A stretch of 64,000 bases of DNA from Strongyloides papillosus (taxonomy: Eukaryota > Nematoda > Chromadorea > Rhabditida > Strongyloididae): contig SRSI01000068.1 of NCBI GenBank assembly GCA_005656395.1, forward strand, positions 496,001-560,000, written 5' to 3'. Below are positions 1 through 11,309 of the stretch, piece after piece; the first letter of the stretch is position 1; each line of letters starts with the position of its first letter. The notes below the pieces were generated by a model. It was not told where the DNA came from and searched no databases. It saw only the letters and a list, made by a program, of their open reading frames with translations. The position numbers were made by a program, and so were the translations under genes.

Positions 1-1043
1 AGACAAGACAGGATGATGATACAGATGATGAAGAAGCAGTCGATGCCGATGCTACTTTAGCTAAACTCAAGAAGAGACGCGCTGAGGGTGATCAGGATTA
101 TGAAGGAGAAGAGGAAGAAATTAAAGAAGTTAAGATGGAAAAAGAGGTAAACGCACTTGACGTTGATGAGGAAGAGAATGAGTCAGACGATAATAACCAA
201 AGTGAAATGGAAAGTAGTAGAAATGAGGATAGTGAAATGGGTGAAGGTTGTAGAAATAGGATTGATGCCGTTATCAATTCCCACATGATAATTTCAAACT
301 ACACCTATGACTCTGTTAACAGCAGATGGTGCCAAATTTCAATTGAGTTGCCTTTTAATTCAAAGTCTAAATTTGATGTACACGCACTTGTCGAACAGTG
401 CGTAGAAAAATTCATAATTCACCAAACCCCTGGTATTGAAAAATGTGTTTTCGCAGAGCAAACAAGAGGTGGTGTTACGTACAATGTTCTTCAAACACAG
501 GGTATAAATTTCCAAGCACTATACAAACACTTGGATGTATTGGATGTAAATTCACTCTATTCTAATGACATCAATGTAATGCTTGAAAACTATGGTTGTG
601 AGGCCGCTGGGCAGGTAATTGCGAGGGAAATGACAAACGTCTTTAGTGTTTATGGTATTGAAGTTAACCCTCGTCATTTATCACTGACTGCCGATTACAT
701 GACATACACAGGAGTCATATCACCATTTAACAGAATAGCTATGAGCTACACACCATCCGTACTACAAAGAATAACCTATGAAACTTCGTTGGGATTCTTA
801 TCATCTGCGCTGATATCAGGTGGTAAGGATACTTTACAATCACCATCGGCTAAACTTGTTGTTGGACAGTTAATGAAAAGTGGTACTGGATCATTTGACT
901 TGGTTTCGTCTCTACAACCAAGATCTTCAACAAAGTCATCATTGCCACAAGTTAAGGAGGAACTTGAAACAAATGTTACCTTTAAAGAAGAATTATTGAA
1001 TGGAACTGCTAATGAACATATTAGGAGTATTTTTGAATGTTAA
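1..1043 (+). CDS. rpoa-1: RNA polymerase I largest subunit, C-terminal part (gene enters from the left edge)
   Basis: The frame is open from base 3, so the 5' end lies outside the window; the TAA is at 1041-1043. The visible part begins with an Asp/Glu-rich stretch and then runs into a conserved domain with LVEQCVEKFIIHQTPGI, EGCEAAGQVIAREM-like and LTADYMTYTGVISPFNR segments. These match the C-terminal region of the Pol I A190/RPA1 subunit, including the stretch after the acidic insertion. The family makes the catalytic core of Pol I, which transcribes rRNA in the nucleolus. The end, with a GTGSFDLV-like motif and a short polar tail, looks intact. No intron is visible. Possible polyadenylation signals (AATAAA) follow near 1120. 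Assignment to the Pol I rather than Pol II or III paralogue rests on the acidic insertion and the missing heptad repeats. Confidence 0.9.
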   Translation, partial: TRQDDDTDDEEAVDADATLAKLKKRRAEGDQDYEGEEEEIKEVKMEKEVNALDVDEEENESDDNNQSEMESSRNEDSEMGEGCRNRIDAVINSHMIISNYTYDSVNSRWCQISIELPFNSKSKFDVHALVEQCVEKFIIHQTPGIEKCVFAEQTRGGVTYNVLQTQGINFQALYKHLDVLDVNSLYSNDINVMLENYGCEAAGQVIAREMTNVFSVYGIEVNPRHLSLTADYMTYTGVISPFNRIAMSYTPSVLQRITYETSLGFLSSALISGGKDTLQSPSAKLVVGQLMKSGTGSFDLVSSLQPRSSTKSSLPQVKEELETNVTFKEELLNGTANEHIRSIFEC

Positions 1044-1789
1044 GTTTTTTTTATTATAAGTGTATATATTTTGTTGTTAATTTTTCGTTTTTGTTTACTT
1101 ACTATTGAATTCTAATATAAATAAACGTATAGAACAAAAGTCTATTCTATTTTCCGCCTTCCGTTGAGGCATTATAACTTTTTATTTTCTCGTAAATGTG
1201 ACCTCCATAAAAAAGTTTAGCATTGTTGTAGACAAAGTCGAGTAAAAGCTAGTAGATACTGATAGATTAGATGAAGAATCTAGTATAATAGGAGGGCATT
1301 TTGTACTGATTATAACATTCCTCGTGTAAACTCGGACTTCCAAGATCATAAACTTACACAATTCTTTAATTATCACTTATAGTTAATATTAACTTATAGA
1401 AATTGTAGCACTTGTTCTTTACAATTTTTTGTTAACTAATATTTTCTCTAAAATTTATATGAAAATTTACTAGTATCACATCTGTTTAAAGTAAAACAGT
1501 GCGGGGAATACAAAATCAAGGAGATATTTTACTTAGAAAAATAAAAACTACTTCAGGATTACTATCTAAATGAATTTGTTTCCTTAGAAACATGAATATA
1601 AAAATTCAATCATTTTGTAGACCAACAATTTATTTTAATGGTTTATAAATTTATACTTTATATGATGAATACAATTTATTTAATATGATATAATTATATA
1701 TATAATGTAATGATAAGAACAAAATACAGTTATGATATAAAGAATACTTAAATAAATATTTATTTTTTCAATATAATTACTAGATTTGA
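1044..1789. other. intergenic, 3' flanks of two convergent genes
   Basis: AT-rich. The part from about 1590 to 1789 resembles the stretch 6830-7015 downstream of the paralogous 668-residue gene, so the duplication that made that pair included 3' flank. No further gene is supported; a 64-codon minus-strand frame near 1182-1376 has no recognisable content. Confidence 0.6.
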
Positions 1790-3796
1790 TTAACTTTCCT
1801 TTGAAACTTTGCTTTGTGTCTTTCTACTTTTTGTATTGCTTAATGATGTACCAGATAATAATGAAGTGGAGGATGAGGTAGAAGAAGTTGATGTTGTTAA
1901 AGACGAATCATCTCCGTTTCTTCTTTTTCTATTCATATTTTTTACAAAATGTATTGATATGATTGCTAAAAATATTGATAGAAGGAGAATTAATATTCCA
2001 ATAATTAAACTAATTAATGTCATATTATCATTTCTCATATCTTTATAAACTATTTTAATAATATTTGTTTTTTGTAGAACCGTGCCATTTTTAACGATAG
2101 ATAATATTTTTCCTCCTATAACTTTATAATTACATATTGTTGTTATATTTTTAATATCACTGTTTTTTATCCTTTTACTTTTAATTAAATTTCCATAGTT
2201 TGATCTAACAAAATCACCTACATCCTTAAATATACCACCAGTTGTTACGTTTGAATATTCAATAAAAACCTTTTTTGATAACTGCAGCTTAATACTATCA
2301 ATCTCTCCGATGTTGGATATTTTCTTTTGGCACTGTATAACAATATCCTCCTTCACTCTCCATGTCTCATTTTGATTTGTTATTGAAGCATTCGATGGTA
2401 TTGTTATGAAGGATAATTTTTCAATGGGATAATCATATTTAAAGTCCTTATTTTTGTATCTTATTTCACATTCGTACTTTTTAAAGCCATCAAAAGTTTT
2501 ATCAAATTTAATCTTGTCGTGGAAAATTTTGTTCCCATCATCATCTCTTGAAACCAATAATACTTCCATTACTTGATCATAATAATTTGATAAAAATGGA
2601 TGTCGGGTAGCTTCTTCAATTACTATTTTACATTTATAATAAATATCCTTGTTCAACATATCTTCACGGACATCCATAATTTGAATACCATCTTTACTAT
2701 CAAAAATTTTACTTCCATCAGGAGAAACAAGTCGAATTTTGAATTTTAGTTGTGGTAACTTCCATTTACAATCAGGTTTAATTGGATTCAATACATAACC
2801 GTGACGGATACCATTTACCATATTTTTTAAATCCTTTGTATAAGCTTCGTTATATAAATACATTGTATCGTTGTAGTAAAATTTATTTTTATCCACTGAA
2901 TCTTTTAATATATGACTCATTTTGTGGTTTCCTTCAAAATTGTATGAGTAAATAAAGTAATGATAATCTGTAGTAGCTTCTCCTTCAGAACATTTCCATA
3001 TGTGTTGGAAATCACTAATTGACTTAATTGAGTCAATTTTGTAATAATCCTTGATTTCAATTTCATAACTAATGGTTAATTGAGAACCATCTTCATATTT
3101 AATGTATCCACAAACAAAAATATCACTATCGTCGCTCCTTGGGTAACCAGACAATAAAATTTGGCGTTCTTGAAAGTTTGAAAATATAATACCATTTGTT
3201 TCATAAGGAATAAAGTTTGTAGCACTTCTTATACTCACATAATTTTTATATGGGCAAATAATTAAAGGGAAATTGTTTCTATCAATACTAAATTTATCCA
3301 GTCTAAATTTCATATCATTTGTTACAAATTTCTGATAAAATATTTCTTCAAAATCATCTACTTTAGCGCTGTACATACCATATTCATCTTTAGGAGTAAT
3401 AAAAAATAAACCATTTTCACAATATGATATTTGGCACGTTGAACCTGCATTCTTATAAAAGTAGTTGTTATTGTTATGTAAAATTCCAAATATCTGTCTT
3501 TCTGCATTATGTCCATTACCTTTTCCATCAACCCGAACACCTATATTACCAGCTTCGTATTTGGTTACATTAACTTCTAAAATTTTAATATTCCTTAATA
3601 TCATATTATTAAGAAAATTAATATCTTTTGTTAAGTGTTTGCTTCTTTTATCGACAGCTCCACTCCACACCGTTTCATGATAATTTTCACAAATACACAA
3701 TGCCTTTCGGGTAGCTCCTGATCCTCTTTTATTGCCATCCCATATCCATTCTTCAGTTAAAGCTTGTGAAACAAGAAAAAAGAATAAAATCCACAT
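1790..3796 (-). CDS. 668-residue single-pass membrane protein, copy A
   Basis: A single-exon frame of 668 codons. Residues 1-15 form a hydrophobic signal peptide (MWILFFFLVSQALTEE). The long extracellular part contains scattered cysteines and several N-x-S/T sites. One strong membrane segment lies at about residues 595-617 (ISLIIGILILLLSIFLAIIS), followed by a basic stop-transfer (NRKRR) and a Ser/Thr-rich cytoplasmic tail of about 50 residues ending in KSRKTQSKVSKES. The topology is therefore type I. I do not recognise a domain. A second gene at 7016-9022 encodes a protein of the same length and collinear throughout, so this is a local gene pair. A TATAAAT element on the minus strand (3843-3849) lies 53 bases before the ATG, at the same place in the paralogue. 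The function is unknown; surface exposure is inferred from topology only. Confidence 0.85.
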   Translation of the reverse strand: MWILFFFLVSQALTEEWIWDGNKRGSGATRKALCICENYHETVWSGAVDKRSKHLTKDINFLNNMILRNIKILEVNVTKYEAGNIGVRVDGKGNGHNAERQIFGILHNNNNYFYKNAGSTCQISYCENGLFFITPKDEYGMYSAKVDDFEEIFYQKFVTNDMKFRLDKFSIDRNNFPLIICPYKNYVSIRSATNFIPYETNGIIFSNFQERQILLSGYPRSDDSDIFVCGYIKYEDGSQLTISYEIEIKDYYKIDSIKSISDFQHIWKCSEGEATTDYHYFIYSYNFEGNHKMSHILKDSVDKNKFYYNDTMYLYNEAYTKDLKNMVNGIRHGYVLNPIKPDCKWKLPQLKFKIRLVSPDGSKIFDSKDGIQIMDVREDMLNKDIYYKCKIVIEEATRHPFLSNYYDQVMEVLLVSRDDDGNKIFHDKIKFDKTFDGFKKYECEIRYKNKDFKYDYPIEKLSFITIPSNASITNQNETWRVKEDIVIQCQKKISNIGEIDSIKLQLSKKVFIEYSNVTTGGIFKDVGDFVRSNYGNLIKSKRIKNSDIKNITTICNYKVIGGKILSIVKNGTVLQKTNIIKIVYKDMRNDNMTLISLIIGILILLLSIFLAIISIHFVKNMNRKRRNGDDSSLTTSTSSTSSSTSLLSGTSLSNTKSRKTQSKVSKES

Positions 3797-3842
3797 TTGT
3801 AAAATATAGTTTCTTCATTTTTTTCACACTATAAAAGTGCAA

Positions 3843-3849
3843 ATTTATA
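3843..3849 (-). promoter_or_regulatory. TATA box of the 668-residue gene, copy A
   Basis: Reads TATAAAT on the minus strand inside a GAATATAAATTTG block that is repeated in front of copy B (9070-9076) at nearly the same distance from the ATG. Confidence 0.6.
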
Positions 3850-4286
3850 TTCAAATTTGTCATAAAATTTAGATTTTCAGACAAAAAAAAAAGCAAATTA
3901 ATTATGATAATAAAAATTAATATTTAAAAATGAATACAAATGTAGTTTATTTCCAGTCATATTAAGATATTATATAAGATTAATATATTTATTAATGCTA
4001 GGAAATATTAAAAATTGATACTTTAAAAAAGAAAATTAGTGATTTTACTTTAGTTGTTGAAATCTGAGATTTTAAATATTTAGAAGTTCAAAAAAATAGA
4101 ATATTTATAAATATTAATATCTGTGTATACAAATTTTTTTATTTGATAAGCAAAAAAGAACTAAAAAAACTTCTTGCAATATTTGTTGAATTTTGGAAAA
4201 TTCTGATCTTCATGACTTATAATGTTTTTAATAAATTAGCATAACAATTTAACAATAATACTAATAGATTTAGTTATTATGAATTA
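3850..4286. other. intergenic
   Basis: AT-rich sequence between the promoter of 668-residue copy A and the 3' end of the MFS gene. The block around 3905-4010 has a weak counterpart near 16905-17000. No gene seen. Confidence 0.5.
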
Positions 4287-5803
4287 TTATTTTTCAATTG
4301 TTTTACGGTTATCATTGTCTATATCTGACACTTTATTAATTTGAAATTTCATTGGTACCATTCTTCTGAAGAAAATTACCCAAAAGGATAATGTTAAAGC
4401 GATAAATATAACTTCAGCTCCCCAAACATAACGTGGACCATAATTTGTGTAAATAGAACTTGTTATAAGAGGTCCAATGAGTTGACCACAACCACCGAAC
4501 ATTTGCATAAATCCTTGTTGAGTTCCTTGCCTTCTTGGACCCAATATCTTTGAAAATAATGTATTCATAGCAATGTTTATGATTGGAAATGCAATACCAA
4601 TAAGTAATGAAAAGGAAATTAAATAAATCCATGGATTTACTTGTGTAATATTTTCACACCATGGGTACATATCAATATCGCATCCAACGATTTCTGTTCC
4701 ATTTTCTGTAACATTTAATGAATGATATGTAACGACTTCTGGTAAGAAAGGATATGGAAATGTTAAAAAGTGAAACGCCATTAATATAAAAAGTCCACTT
4801 ATACAATTAAGTCTATATCTGATAAATCTATTAAGTTTGAAAATAATATAAAAGAAATATACCAAAAATGCACATAATCCAAGAAATCCTTGTGCAGTTG
4901 ACAATACGGAAATAGAATATTTTTTAGTCCACCCAAAAAGCATCAATGAAATAGGAGAACTCAATGCTTCAAGATTTGTATAAACAAAAAATTGACAAAA
5001 TCTTGTAACATAAATCACAAAAATAGCAATTCTATCATATTTTGGAATACTTTGGTAATATTCAGAATTTTTTCCTTCTTTATTAACAACACCAGCATAA
5101 TGTTCAACAAAAAAATATTTCATAACAATAAGACAAAGGATATTTGCAATAACAGAAGCTATAGCTGGTAATGTGTACATATTGAATCTTATCCCTAAAA
5201 ATATAAAACCTGGATAACCAAGAGGGGTAAATAACAGATTAAATACTGGTCCTATAGCTAATCCAAATGCTACACCACTTGTAATATATGCTATTGCTAT
5301 AGATCTATCTTTTACAGTGGAACCTGATGCACCATATGCCTTAAAAAGAGTTATAGTTGCTGAACCAACACCTGTAAAAAGTCTTGCTACAACCATACCA
5401 TATTTTGCTCCAAATGGAAATAATTCAAGATTCATATAAACAACGTTTCCAAGTAATTGAGCAAATAATCCAAAATTTACTGGTGTTTTTATTGTCCCAA
5501 TTTTATTACTCCACCAACCAAAAAGTGGAGAAAGAATAATATTAGCAACAGAATATGAAGCAATAACTATACCAAAAAATGTTGATGAAACAGTATGATC
5601 AAGCTAAAAACTGTAGACTAAATTTAATCTTTATTATAAAAACATACAACAATTAAGAATGGCCACATTGAACTAAAGTAAAGTGAACATTGGACAGAAC
5701 ATGAAAATACCAAAATACTAGCTATATAAATAGATAACCAATTTGTTTCATCATCAGCAACTTTGTTACTAAAAAGTAACGGTAATTTTTTACATAAAGT
5801 CAT
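4287..5803 (-). CDS. MFSD8/CLN7-like major facilitator transporter (two exons)
   Basis: Exon 1 is 5648-5803 (52 codons, start MTLCKKLPLL). The intron runs 5604-5647 (GTATGT donor, TTTTTAG acceptor) and exon 2 is 4287-5603; together they give 490 residues. Exon 2 continues upstream of its first internal ATG without a stop and supplies conserved TM2-loop residues (IASYSVANIILSPLFGWWSN), the MFS signature between TM2 and TM3. The protein is hydrophobic throughout with about 12 membrane segments. Its C-terminal half contains NTLFSKILGPRRQGTQQGFM and GPLITSSIYTNYGPR, which match the MFSD8 group of lysosomal-type transporters. Length is close to the family norm (about 520). Nematodes often have several MFSD8-like genes, so orthology to CLN7 is not certain and the substrate is unknown. 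The gene sits between the two 668-residue paralogues in the same orientation. Confidence 0.8.
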
Positions 5804-7015
5804 TTTTTATTTAGGAGGAATATTTTTTTCTTAATTAATTCTATTCGTATTTCTATTGTGTATGTATTTCGTTAAAAGTTTCAGACAAAAATGACTAAAT
5901 TTTTTTAGCAGTAATTTCATTTAAGTAACTATTATTTTAAGTCAATTAATAATGTAAAAATATTCAATATATATGTTAATCTTTAATAAATTCTACTTTT
6001 TACATATGACATACTACAATCATATTATAAAAAAGGAACAATTTTGATAGTATTGTGGTTTTTTAAAATATTTTTAAGGTTAATTTTTCATATAATCATA
6101 TTAACAACATATATTATAAGTTCCATTAACTTTTAATAGTTTTACAGAATAATTTTGAATATTTTGTTTCATGTTACTCTACGGTGAAGATCAGGTGGTA
6201 AAAAAGTGGACGGTTAAAATTGAATAAATAAATTTGATTTTTTATTATATTTGTGCACTGGTGATATTCAATTTGATAACACTAGGAAAAGATCATGTCA
6301 GTGGTTATCCTCGTTTAACTATCAACATACTCTAATTAAAATTTTTTTAGGAAAAAAGTATTACCTCTTTTTGGTCTAAAACACTGTTCAATTTTAATCA
6401 ATTCATATATTACATTATTTTCCCTGTTTTTGAAATCAAATTTCAAATGAATTGTAAGTCAAAGTATTTCGTTAATTTTAAAAAAGTTATTTTTGACACA
6501 GAACTATGAAAAAAAACTAAGCCAAATCAGATCAAAAATGTTTGAAAACAATTTGTCCTTCATGTTAAAAAAAGTACACGCATTTTGATAATTTATTTAT
6601 AAAAATCGGTTAAGATTAAATAGAGTTGTAGTGAAGACAAAATTTTTTTTTATTTTTGATATATGGATGTGCCTTCTTCAATTAATTATCAAAAATTTTC
6701 TGCTTAGTAAAAAAAATCTTTATTTTGCAATTATAATTTAAAATTCGTAAAAGACTAAAGCTGATAAATAAAAAAGTTTTATTTTTATAAACTTATAGAA
6801 TGTAGGAATTAAAAAAAATATTCATTTTTTTAATGAAAAAAAAACTTCCGTACAGTACATTTTAATAGTTCACAAATTTATACTTAATATGATGATTACT
6901 ATATATTTAATGCGATTTCATAATATCTAATTATGTATAAAAATAAAGTTAAAATTTTATGTAAAAGAATGCTCTAATAGAATGCTTATATTTAAATCAA
7001 ATTATTATATTTAAA
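5804..7015. other. intergenic with degenerate dispersed repeat
   Basis: No gene seen. The segment from about 6600 to 6790 (a TTAAGAT-AAATAGAGTTGTAGTGAAGA block followed by a TTATCAAAAATTT block) is clearly similar to 16695-16905. From about 6830 the sequence is the 3' flank shared with the copy A gene. Confidence 0.5.
6600..6790 (+). repeat. dispersed repeat, copy 1 (second copy at 16695-16905)
   Basis: Both copies share AATAGAGTTG, GTGAAGA-AAAAT, a GATGT(G/A)CC block, ATCAAAAATTT and AAAGACTAAAGCT(G/A)ATAAATAAA in the same order and spacing. This copy lies just downstream of the 668-residue copy B gene. It may be part of the duplicated gene unit rather than a mobile element. Confidence 0.6.
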
Positions 7016-9022
7016 TTATTTATTTATCTTTGAGACCTTGCTTTGTGTTTTTTTGGCCGTTGTATTCTTTGATGGCATACCAGACAATGATGAAGTGGAA
7101 AAATTGGTGGTAGAATCTGATGTTGATAAAGATGAATCACTATCCCCTCTTCTGTTTTCATCCATATTTTTATCAATGTGTAATAATACGATTATCAAAA
7201 TTATTAACACAAGAAGCATTAATATTCCAATAATTAAACCTATTTTGATCAGAGCATTACTACTTCTGTTGTCTTCATAAACTTTTTTATTAATTTTTGT
7301 CATTTTTAAAATTGGATTATTTTCAATTATTACAGTTTTCTTTTCTCCTTTAACTTTATAATTACATTGCGTTATTAAATATTTAATGTCAACATCTTCC
7401 TGCTTATTAATTTTCATCAGATTTCTATTCCTTAATGTAACAAAATCACCGTCAACACTAAACATACTACTGTTTGTTACATTTGAATATCCAATAAAAA
7501 CATTTTTTGATAAATGAACCCTAATACTATCAATCTCTCCAATGTTAGATATATTTCTTTGACACTGTACAATAACATCATCCTTCAGTCTCCATGTATC
7601 ATCTTCATATGTTACTGGTATATCTGATGATATTGTTAAGAATGATAATATTTCAGAAGGATATCCATACCAAAAGTCGTCGTTTTTATGTCTTACTTCA
7701 CATTCATACTTTTTAAAACCATCATAAGTATCATCAAACTTAATTTTATCATGAAATATTTTGTTTCCATAATCATCCCTTGAAACTAACACTACATCCA
7801 TTACTTTATCATAATAATTTGACAAAAATGGATATTTTGCAGCTTCTTCAATAACTATTTCACATTTATAATAAGTGTTCTTATTTAGCGTGTCTTTATG
7901 AATATTTATAATATTAGTGTAATCTCCACTATCGTAAAATCCACTACCATCAAAGGAAACAAGTCTTAATTTGTATTTTAGATGTGGTAACTTCCATTTG
8001 CAAGTGGGGTTAATTTGTTTCATAACATAATCATCTTGTATACCATTCTTCATATTCATTAAGTTTCTTGTGTCGGCTTTTTTATATAAATACATTATAT
8101 CGTTATAGTAGAATTTATTTTTATTCACTGAATCTTTTGTGATTTGTCTCATTTTGTGATTTCCTTCAACATTATATGTGTGGATAAAGTAATAGTAATC
8201 CGCAGCAGCTTCTCCTTCAGAACATTTCCATATGTGTTGGAAATCACTAATTGACTTAATCGAACCTGTGCTATAATAATCCTTGATCGCAATTTCATGA
8301 CCAATGGTTAATTGAGAACCATCTTCATAATTAATGTATCCACAAACAAATACATCAATGCCATCGTTCCTTGGGTAACCGGGTAATAAAATTTGATGTC
8401 CACGTAAACTTGAAAATTCGATACCATTTCTTTCATAAGGAACAAATGTTGTGCCGCTATATTTGTTCACCCAATTTTTGTAAGGGCAAAGAATTAAAGG
8501 AAAGTTATATCCATCAATATTAAATTTATCCAATCTTAAAATCATATCATTTGTAACAAATTTCAGGTAAAATATTCCTCTTAAATCATTTAATTTAACA
8601 TGAAGCATATCTGTTCCTTTACTATCAGTCATATATTTGAAACCAACATCACAAAATGAAATTTGACATTTTATTATATTAAACGTATACGCAACTCTCT
8701 TCTTTGATTGAGTTCCTCTCATTATCACTGATTGTCTTTTATTCCCATTTTTTATTTGGAAATGAACACCTGTAATTCTAGGCACATATTTATTTATATC
8801 AACTTCAAGAATTTTAACATTTCTTAACGTCACGTATTTTAAGAAAGTAATATCTTTGATTAAAGTCTTCCCTTTTCTACTAATATCTCCTTGCCAGAAT
8901 ATATTTTGATCATTATCCATAAAAGTAACGTCACGGAAAAATTCGAGCCCTCTTTTATTACCATCCCATATTGATTTTTCAGTTAGAGATTGTGAGATAA
9001 GCAGAAAAATTAAAATCCACAT
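7016..9022 (-). CDS. 668-residue single-pass membrane protein, copy B
   Basis: Paralogue of the protein at 1790-3796, also 668 codons and single-exon. The signal peptide (MWILIFLLISQSLTEK) and the C-terminal membrane helix (IGLIIGILMLLVLIILIIVL) sit at the same positions. Shared landmarks include ISDFQHIWKCSEGEA, NKFYYND, EIVIEEA with FLSNYYD, LVSRDD-GNKIFHDKIKFD and the S/T-rich tail ending in TQSKVSK. The N-terminal third is more diverged than the middle, which suggests relaxed or diversifying change in the membrane-distal part. No catalytic motif is visible. The open full-length frame in both copies argues that both are functional genes. Confidence 0.85.
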   Translation of the reverse strand: MWILIFLLISQSLTEKSIWDGNKRGLEFFRDVTFMDNDQNIFWQGDISRKGKTLIKDITFLKYVTLRNVKILEVDINKYVPRITGVHFQIKNGNKRQSVIMRGTQSKKRVAYTFNIIKCQISFCDVGFKYMTDSKGTDMLHVKLNDLRGIFYLKFVTNDMILRLDKFNIDGYNFPLILCPYKNWVNKYSGTTFVPYERNGIEFSSLRGHQILLPGYPRNDGIDVFVCGYINYEDGSQLTIGHEIAIKDYYSTGSIKSISDFQHIWKCSEGEAAADYYYFIHTYNVEGNHKMRQITKDSVNKNKFYYNDIMYLYKKADTRNLMNMKNGIQDDYVMKQINPTCKWKLPHLKYKLRLVSFDGSGFYDSGDYTNIINIHKDTLNKNTYYKCEIVIEEAAKYPFLSNYYDKVMDVVLVSRDDYGNKIFHDKIKFDDTYDGFKKYECEVRHKNDDFWYGYPSEILSFLTISSDIPVTYEDDTWRLKDDVIVQCQRNISNIGEIDSIRVHLSKNVFIGYSNVTNSSMFSVDGDFVTLRNRNLMKINKQEDVDIKYLITQCNYKVKGEKKTVIIENNPILKMTKINKKVYEDNRSSNALIKIGLIIGILMLLVLIILIIVLLHIDKNMDENRRGDSDSSLSTSDSTTNFSTSSLSGMPSKNTTAKKTQSKVSKINK

Positions 9023-9069
9023 TAATAAAATGTAATATCTTCATTTTGTTTCTCGCTATAAAAATACAA

Positions 9070-9076
9070 ATTTATA
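9070..9076 (-). promoter_or_regulatory. TATA box of the 668-residue gene, copy B
   Basis: TATAAAT on the minus strand, 54 bases before the ATG, in a GAATATAAATTTG context identical to that of copy A. Confidence 0.6.
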
Positions 9077-10667
9077 TTCAGATTTTTAACAAAATTTTAA
9101 TTTTCAAAAATAAAAAACTAATTAATTATCTATTGTAAAAACAATAAAAGAAGATTTTTTTCTTCGTCATAACTCTTTTCAAATTTAACTGATTTTTTGA
9201 GTAAATAGGCGAAAGGTGTGTTTTTTTCTAACATGAAAGGGGAAAATAAGTTCCAAAAAATTTTTATCATAGTTGATCAAGTTATTTTTAAAAACAACGA
9301 TTTGTAGATAACGTTGTGCGTGACGTGATATTGTGTCATAAATAAATTCACTCAAAGTTTATAGAATTTCTTGTTTTATGATTTTTTTTAAAGGTACATT
9401 TCATATATAAGGGGAAAACTTCATACTATAAAGATTGATCGAAAATTGGCAAAGTTATGGGTCTAAAAGTAGTGATCATTTTTTTGGAAAAAAATATTTT
9501 GGTATAATACGTTAGTGAATTAGACAAAGCCATCAAAATAAATGATCTTCGGCTGTTTATTAATATATTTTTTTGAATAGCCAGTTTTTTTAATATTAAT
9601 ATTTAAAATAATGACTTAATATACAAAATTTTTTTATATATTTCTTCTTTACAAAATTTTTATTAAGAGATCACTTCAGTTATAATTTTTATTTAGTAAT
9701 AAATTTTATTGGAAAACACTGTCTATTATAAAAAGTCAATGTAATTAAAATATTTAGTCATTTCGATTTGGGTCTTGAGGGTTAACAGGGTTTCTTCTCT
9801 AGACAATAATATGCAATATTATTACTATTTATTTAAAGAGATTTTAAATTTCGAAAACAAAAAGTAATGCCATAATACATTATTTTTGGAGAAAAATTTG
9901 AAAGAATATGTTTGAGAATGCAGCATATTGTGAAAAAGTGTTTGTTGCTTGTGGGAAAAAACCAATGTTCTTATAAGTATACCTTGATGAGTGAAATAGT
10001 GATCGATATTTAAAAAAAGCTAAGGCCTGCCTTCAAACAGTAAAAATCAAAAGGGAAATCACATTATAAAAAGATAAGCCTTGCGGGTAAGTAATCTACT
10101 AGCAGAGCGAGTGGAAGTGCTTGATTAATTCACTTTTATAAATGCAAAAAATGAATAGATGTAATGTTTTACTACATAATAGAATAACTTATTCTGAACA
10201 CCAAAATTTTATTTTGTTGTAATATTAAATTACAACATTACTTTACCTAGGAGAACAAAAGTAAAAATAAAAGAATTGTTACAAAAGCTTTGTTTTATGA
10301 TTATTTTACATAGTAATTCATCATAATATGAATTTCAAAAAAATATTAAAATAATTATTTTTCATTTAGGTTATTGAAAACTTAAATTTTGGGTCAATAA
10401 AAAAGTTACAAACTACAAAGCACATGATTTTCTATTTTTTTAGGTAATTCTTTTCATGTACAATATTTTATAGATATTTTAACGAATGTCATACTATTAA
10501 TTTATCAAGCCTTTTATCAGCAGAAATTGACTAATCTAAGATATTAAAAATTATTATATTTCGAAAAAAATAATTTTATATACATTGAGCTAATATATAA
10601 ATCTTAAGTAAATAAATGATAATTTTTGTAAAACTGATAAGATTAAAAGTATGATGTTCAAAAACAA
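9077..10667. other. intergenic, upstream half of saposin duplication unit 1
   Basis: Contains only the non-coding half of the duplicated unit and AT-rich filler. No coding frame of note. Confidence 0.5.
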
Positions 10668-10675
10668 TATATAAG
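10668..10675 (+). promoter_or_regulatory. TATA box of saposin-like gene 1
   Basis: TATATAAG lies 54 bases before the ATG. The second saposin gene has TATAAG 53 bases before its ATG (15230) in the same surrounding sequence. Confidence 0.55.
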
Positions 10676-10721
10676 GGGAATTTTTTGACATCAAACAAAA
10701 AATTTTATCTTATTATAAAAT

Positions 10722-11105
10722 ATGAAGATTTTTACAATTTCTTTATATTTTACTGTCCTTTTTGGAGTAACATTTTCTAATACACAAATGTCAAGTTTTT
10801 TTTCTCACCATTTGTGTTCCCCATGCAAATTTTTATTCAAAGAAGTTAAGAAAGTTATGCCAACTGTTAGTAAGGATACAGAACAACAATTTAGGGATAC
10901 TGTTCAAGTAAGATAAAACATTTTGAAATATATACCGTATTTTTAGAAAACCTGTGATAGAATGTTAAAAACTATTCCACTTTTGGATAAAGTATGTAAA
11001 GAAGTTACAGAAGATACTATTGAGGAGGTATTTAAGGATTTATATGAAACGGAGAGATTAATAGATCCAGATGAAATATGCAGAAAAATGCACATGTGTA
11101 ATTAA
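10722..11105 (+). CDS. saposin-like (SapB domain) secreted protein 1, two exons
   Basis: Exon 1 is 10722-10907, the intron is 10908-10946 (GTAAGA..TTTTTAG) and exon 2 is 10947-11105, giving 114 residues. A signal peptide (MKIFTISLYFTVLFGVTFS) is followed by one saposin B domain. The six cysteines fall in the family pattern: a CSPC pair near residues 32-35, two in the middle (TCDRML and KVCKEV), and a C-terminal pair (ICRKMHMC) just before the stop. Saposin-like proteins of nematodes bind lipid membranes, and some are amoebapore-like antibacterial effectors expressed in gut; which applies here cannot be read. The intron splits the domain between the second and third cysteine, as in the paralogue at 15283. 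All six cysteines are present, so the gene looks functional. Confidence 0.85.
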
Positions 11106-11309
11106 TAAATACAAATTTTTTTCAAATAGGACATATAAGTAATGTTTTCAAGAAAAATTAAAGTGTTTATTTTTTTCAAAAATAAAGTATTTCTATATAT
11201 CATCTTTAAATATCTTCGGTGATATATGTGTCGATTTACAAAAATAATAATTGATAATAAATTCAATATCACGATACTTATCACAGTTGAATGTAAATTT
11301 AACATTTTC

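Larger units (their letters stand above)
9148..11295 (+). repeat. saposin-gene duplication unit 1
   Basis: This unit of about 2.1 kb aligns collinearly with 13835-15872. Shared landmarks in order are ATAACTCTTTTCAAATTTA, TTGGC(A/G)AAGTTATGG, AATAGCCAGTTTTTTT, AGAGATCACTTCA-type and TAGATGTAATGTTTTACTAC, then the whole saposin-like gene and its 3' flank with GATAATAAATTCAAT. The first part also exists alone at 11310-11690. Confidence 0.7.

Noticed and set aside
98..286. Minus-strand Ser/Leu-rich frame
   Set aside because: Shadow of the acidic stretch of the Pol I subunit gene.
1182..1376. 64-codon minus-strand frame
   Set aside because: No recognisable motif or supporting signals; lies in the 3' flank between convergent genes.
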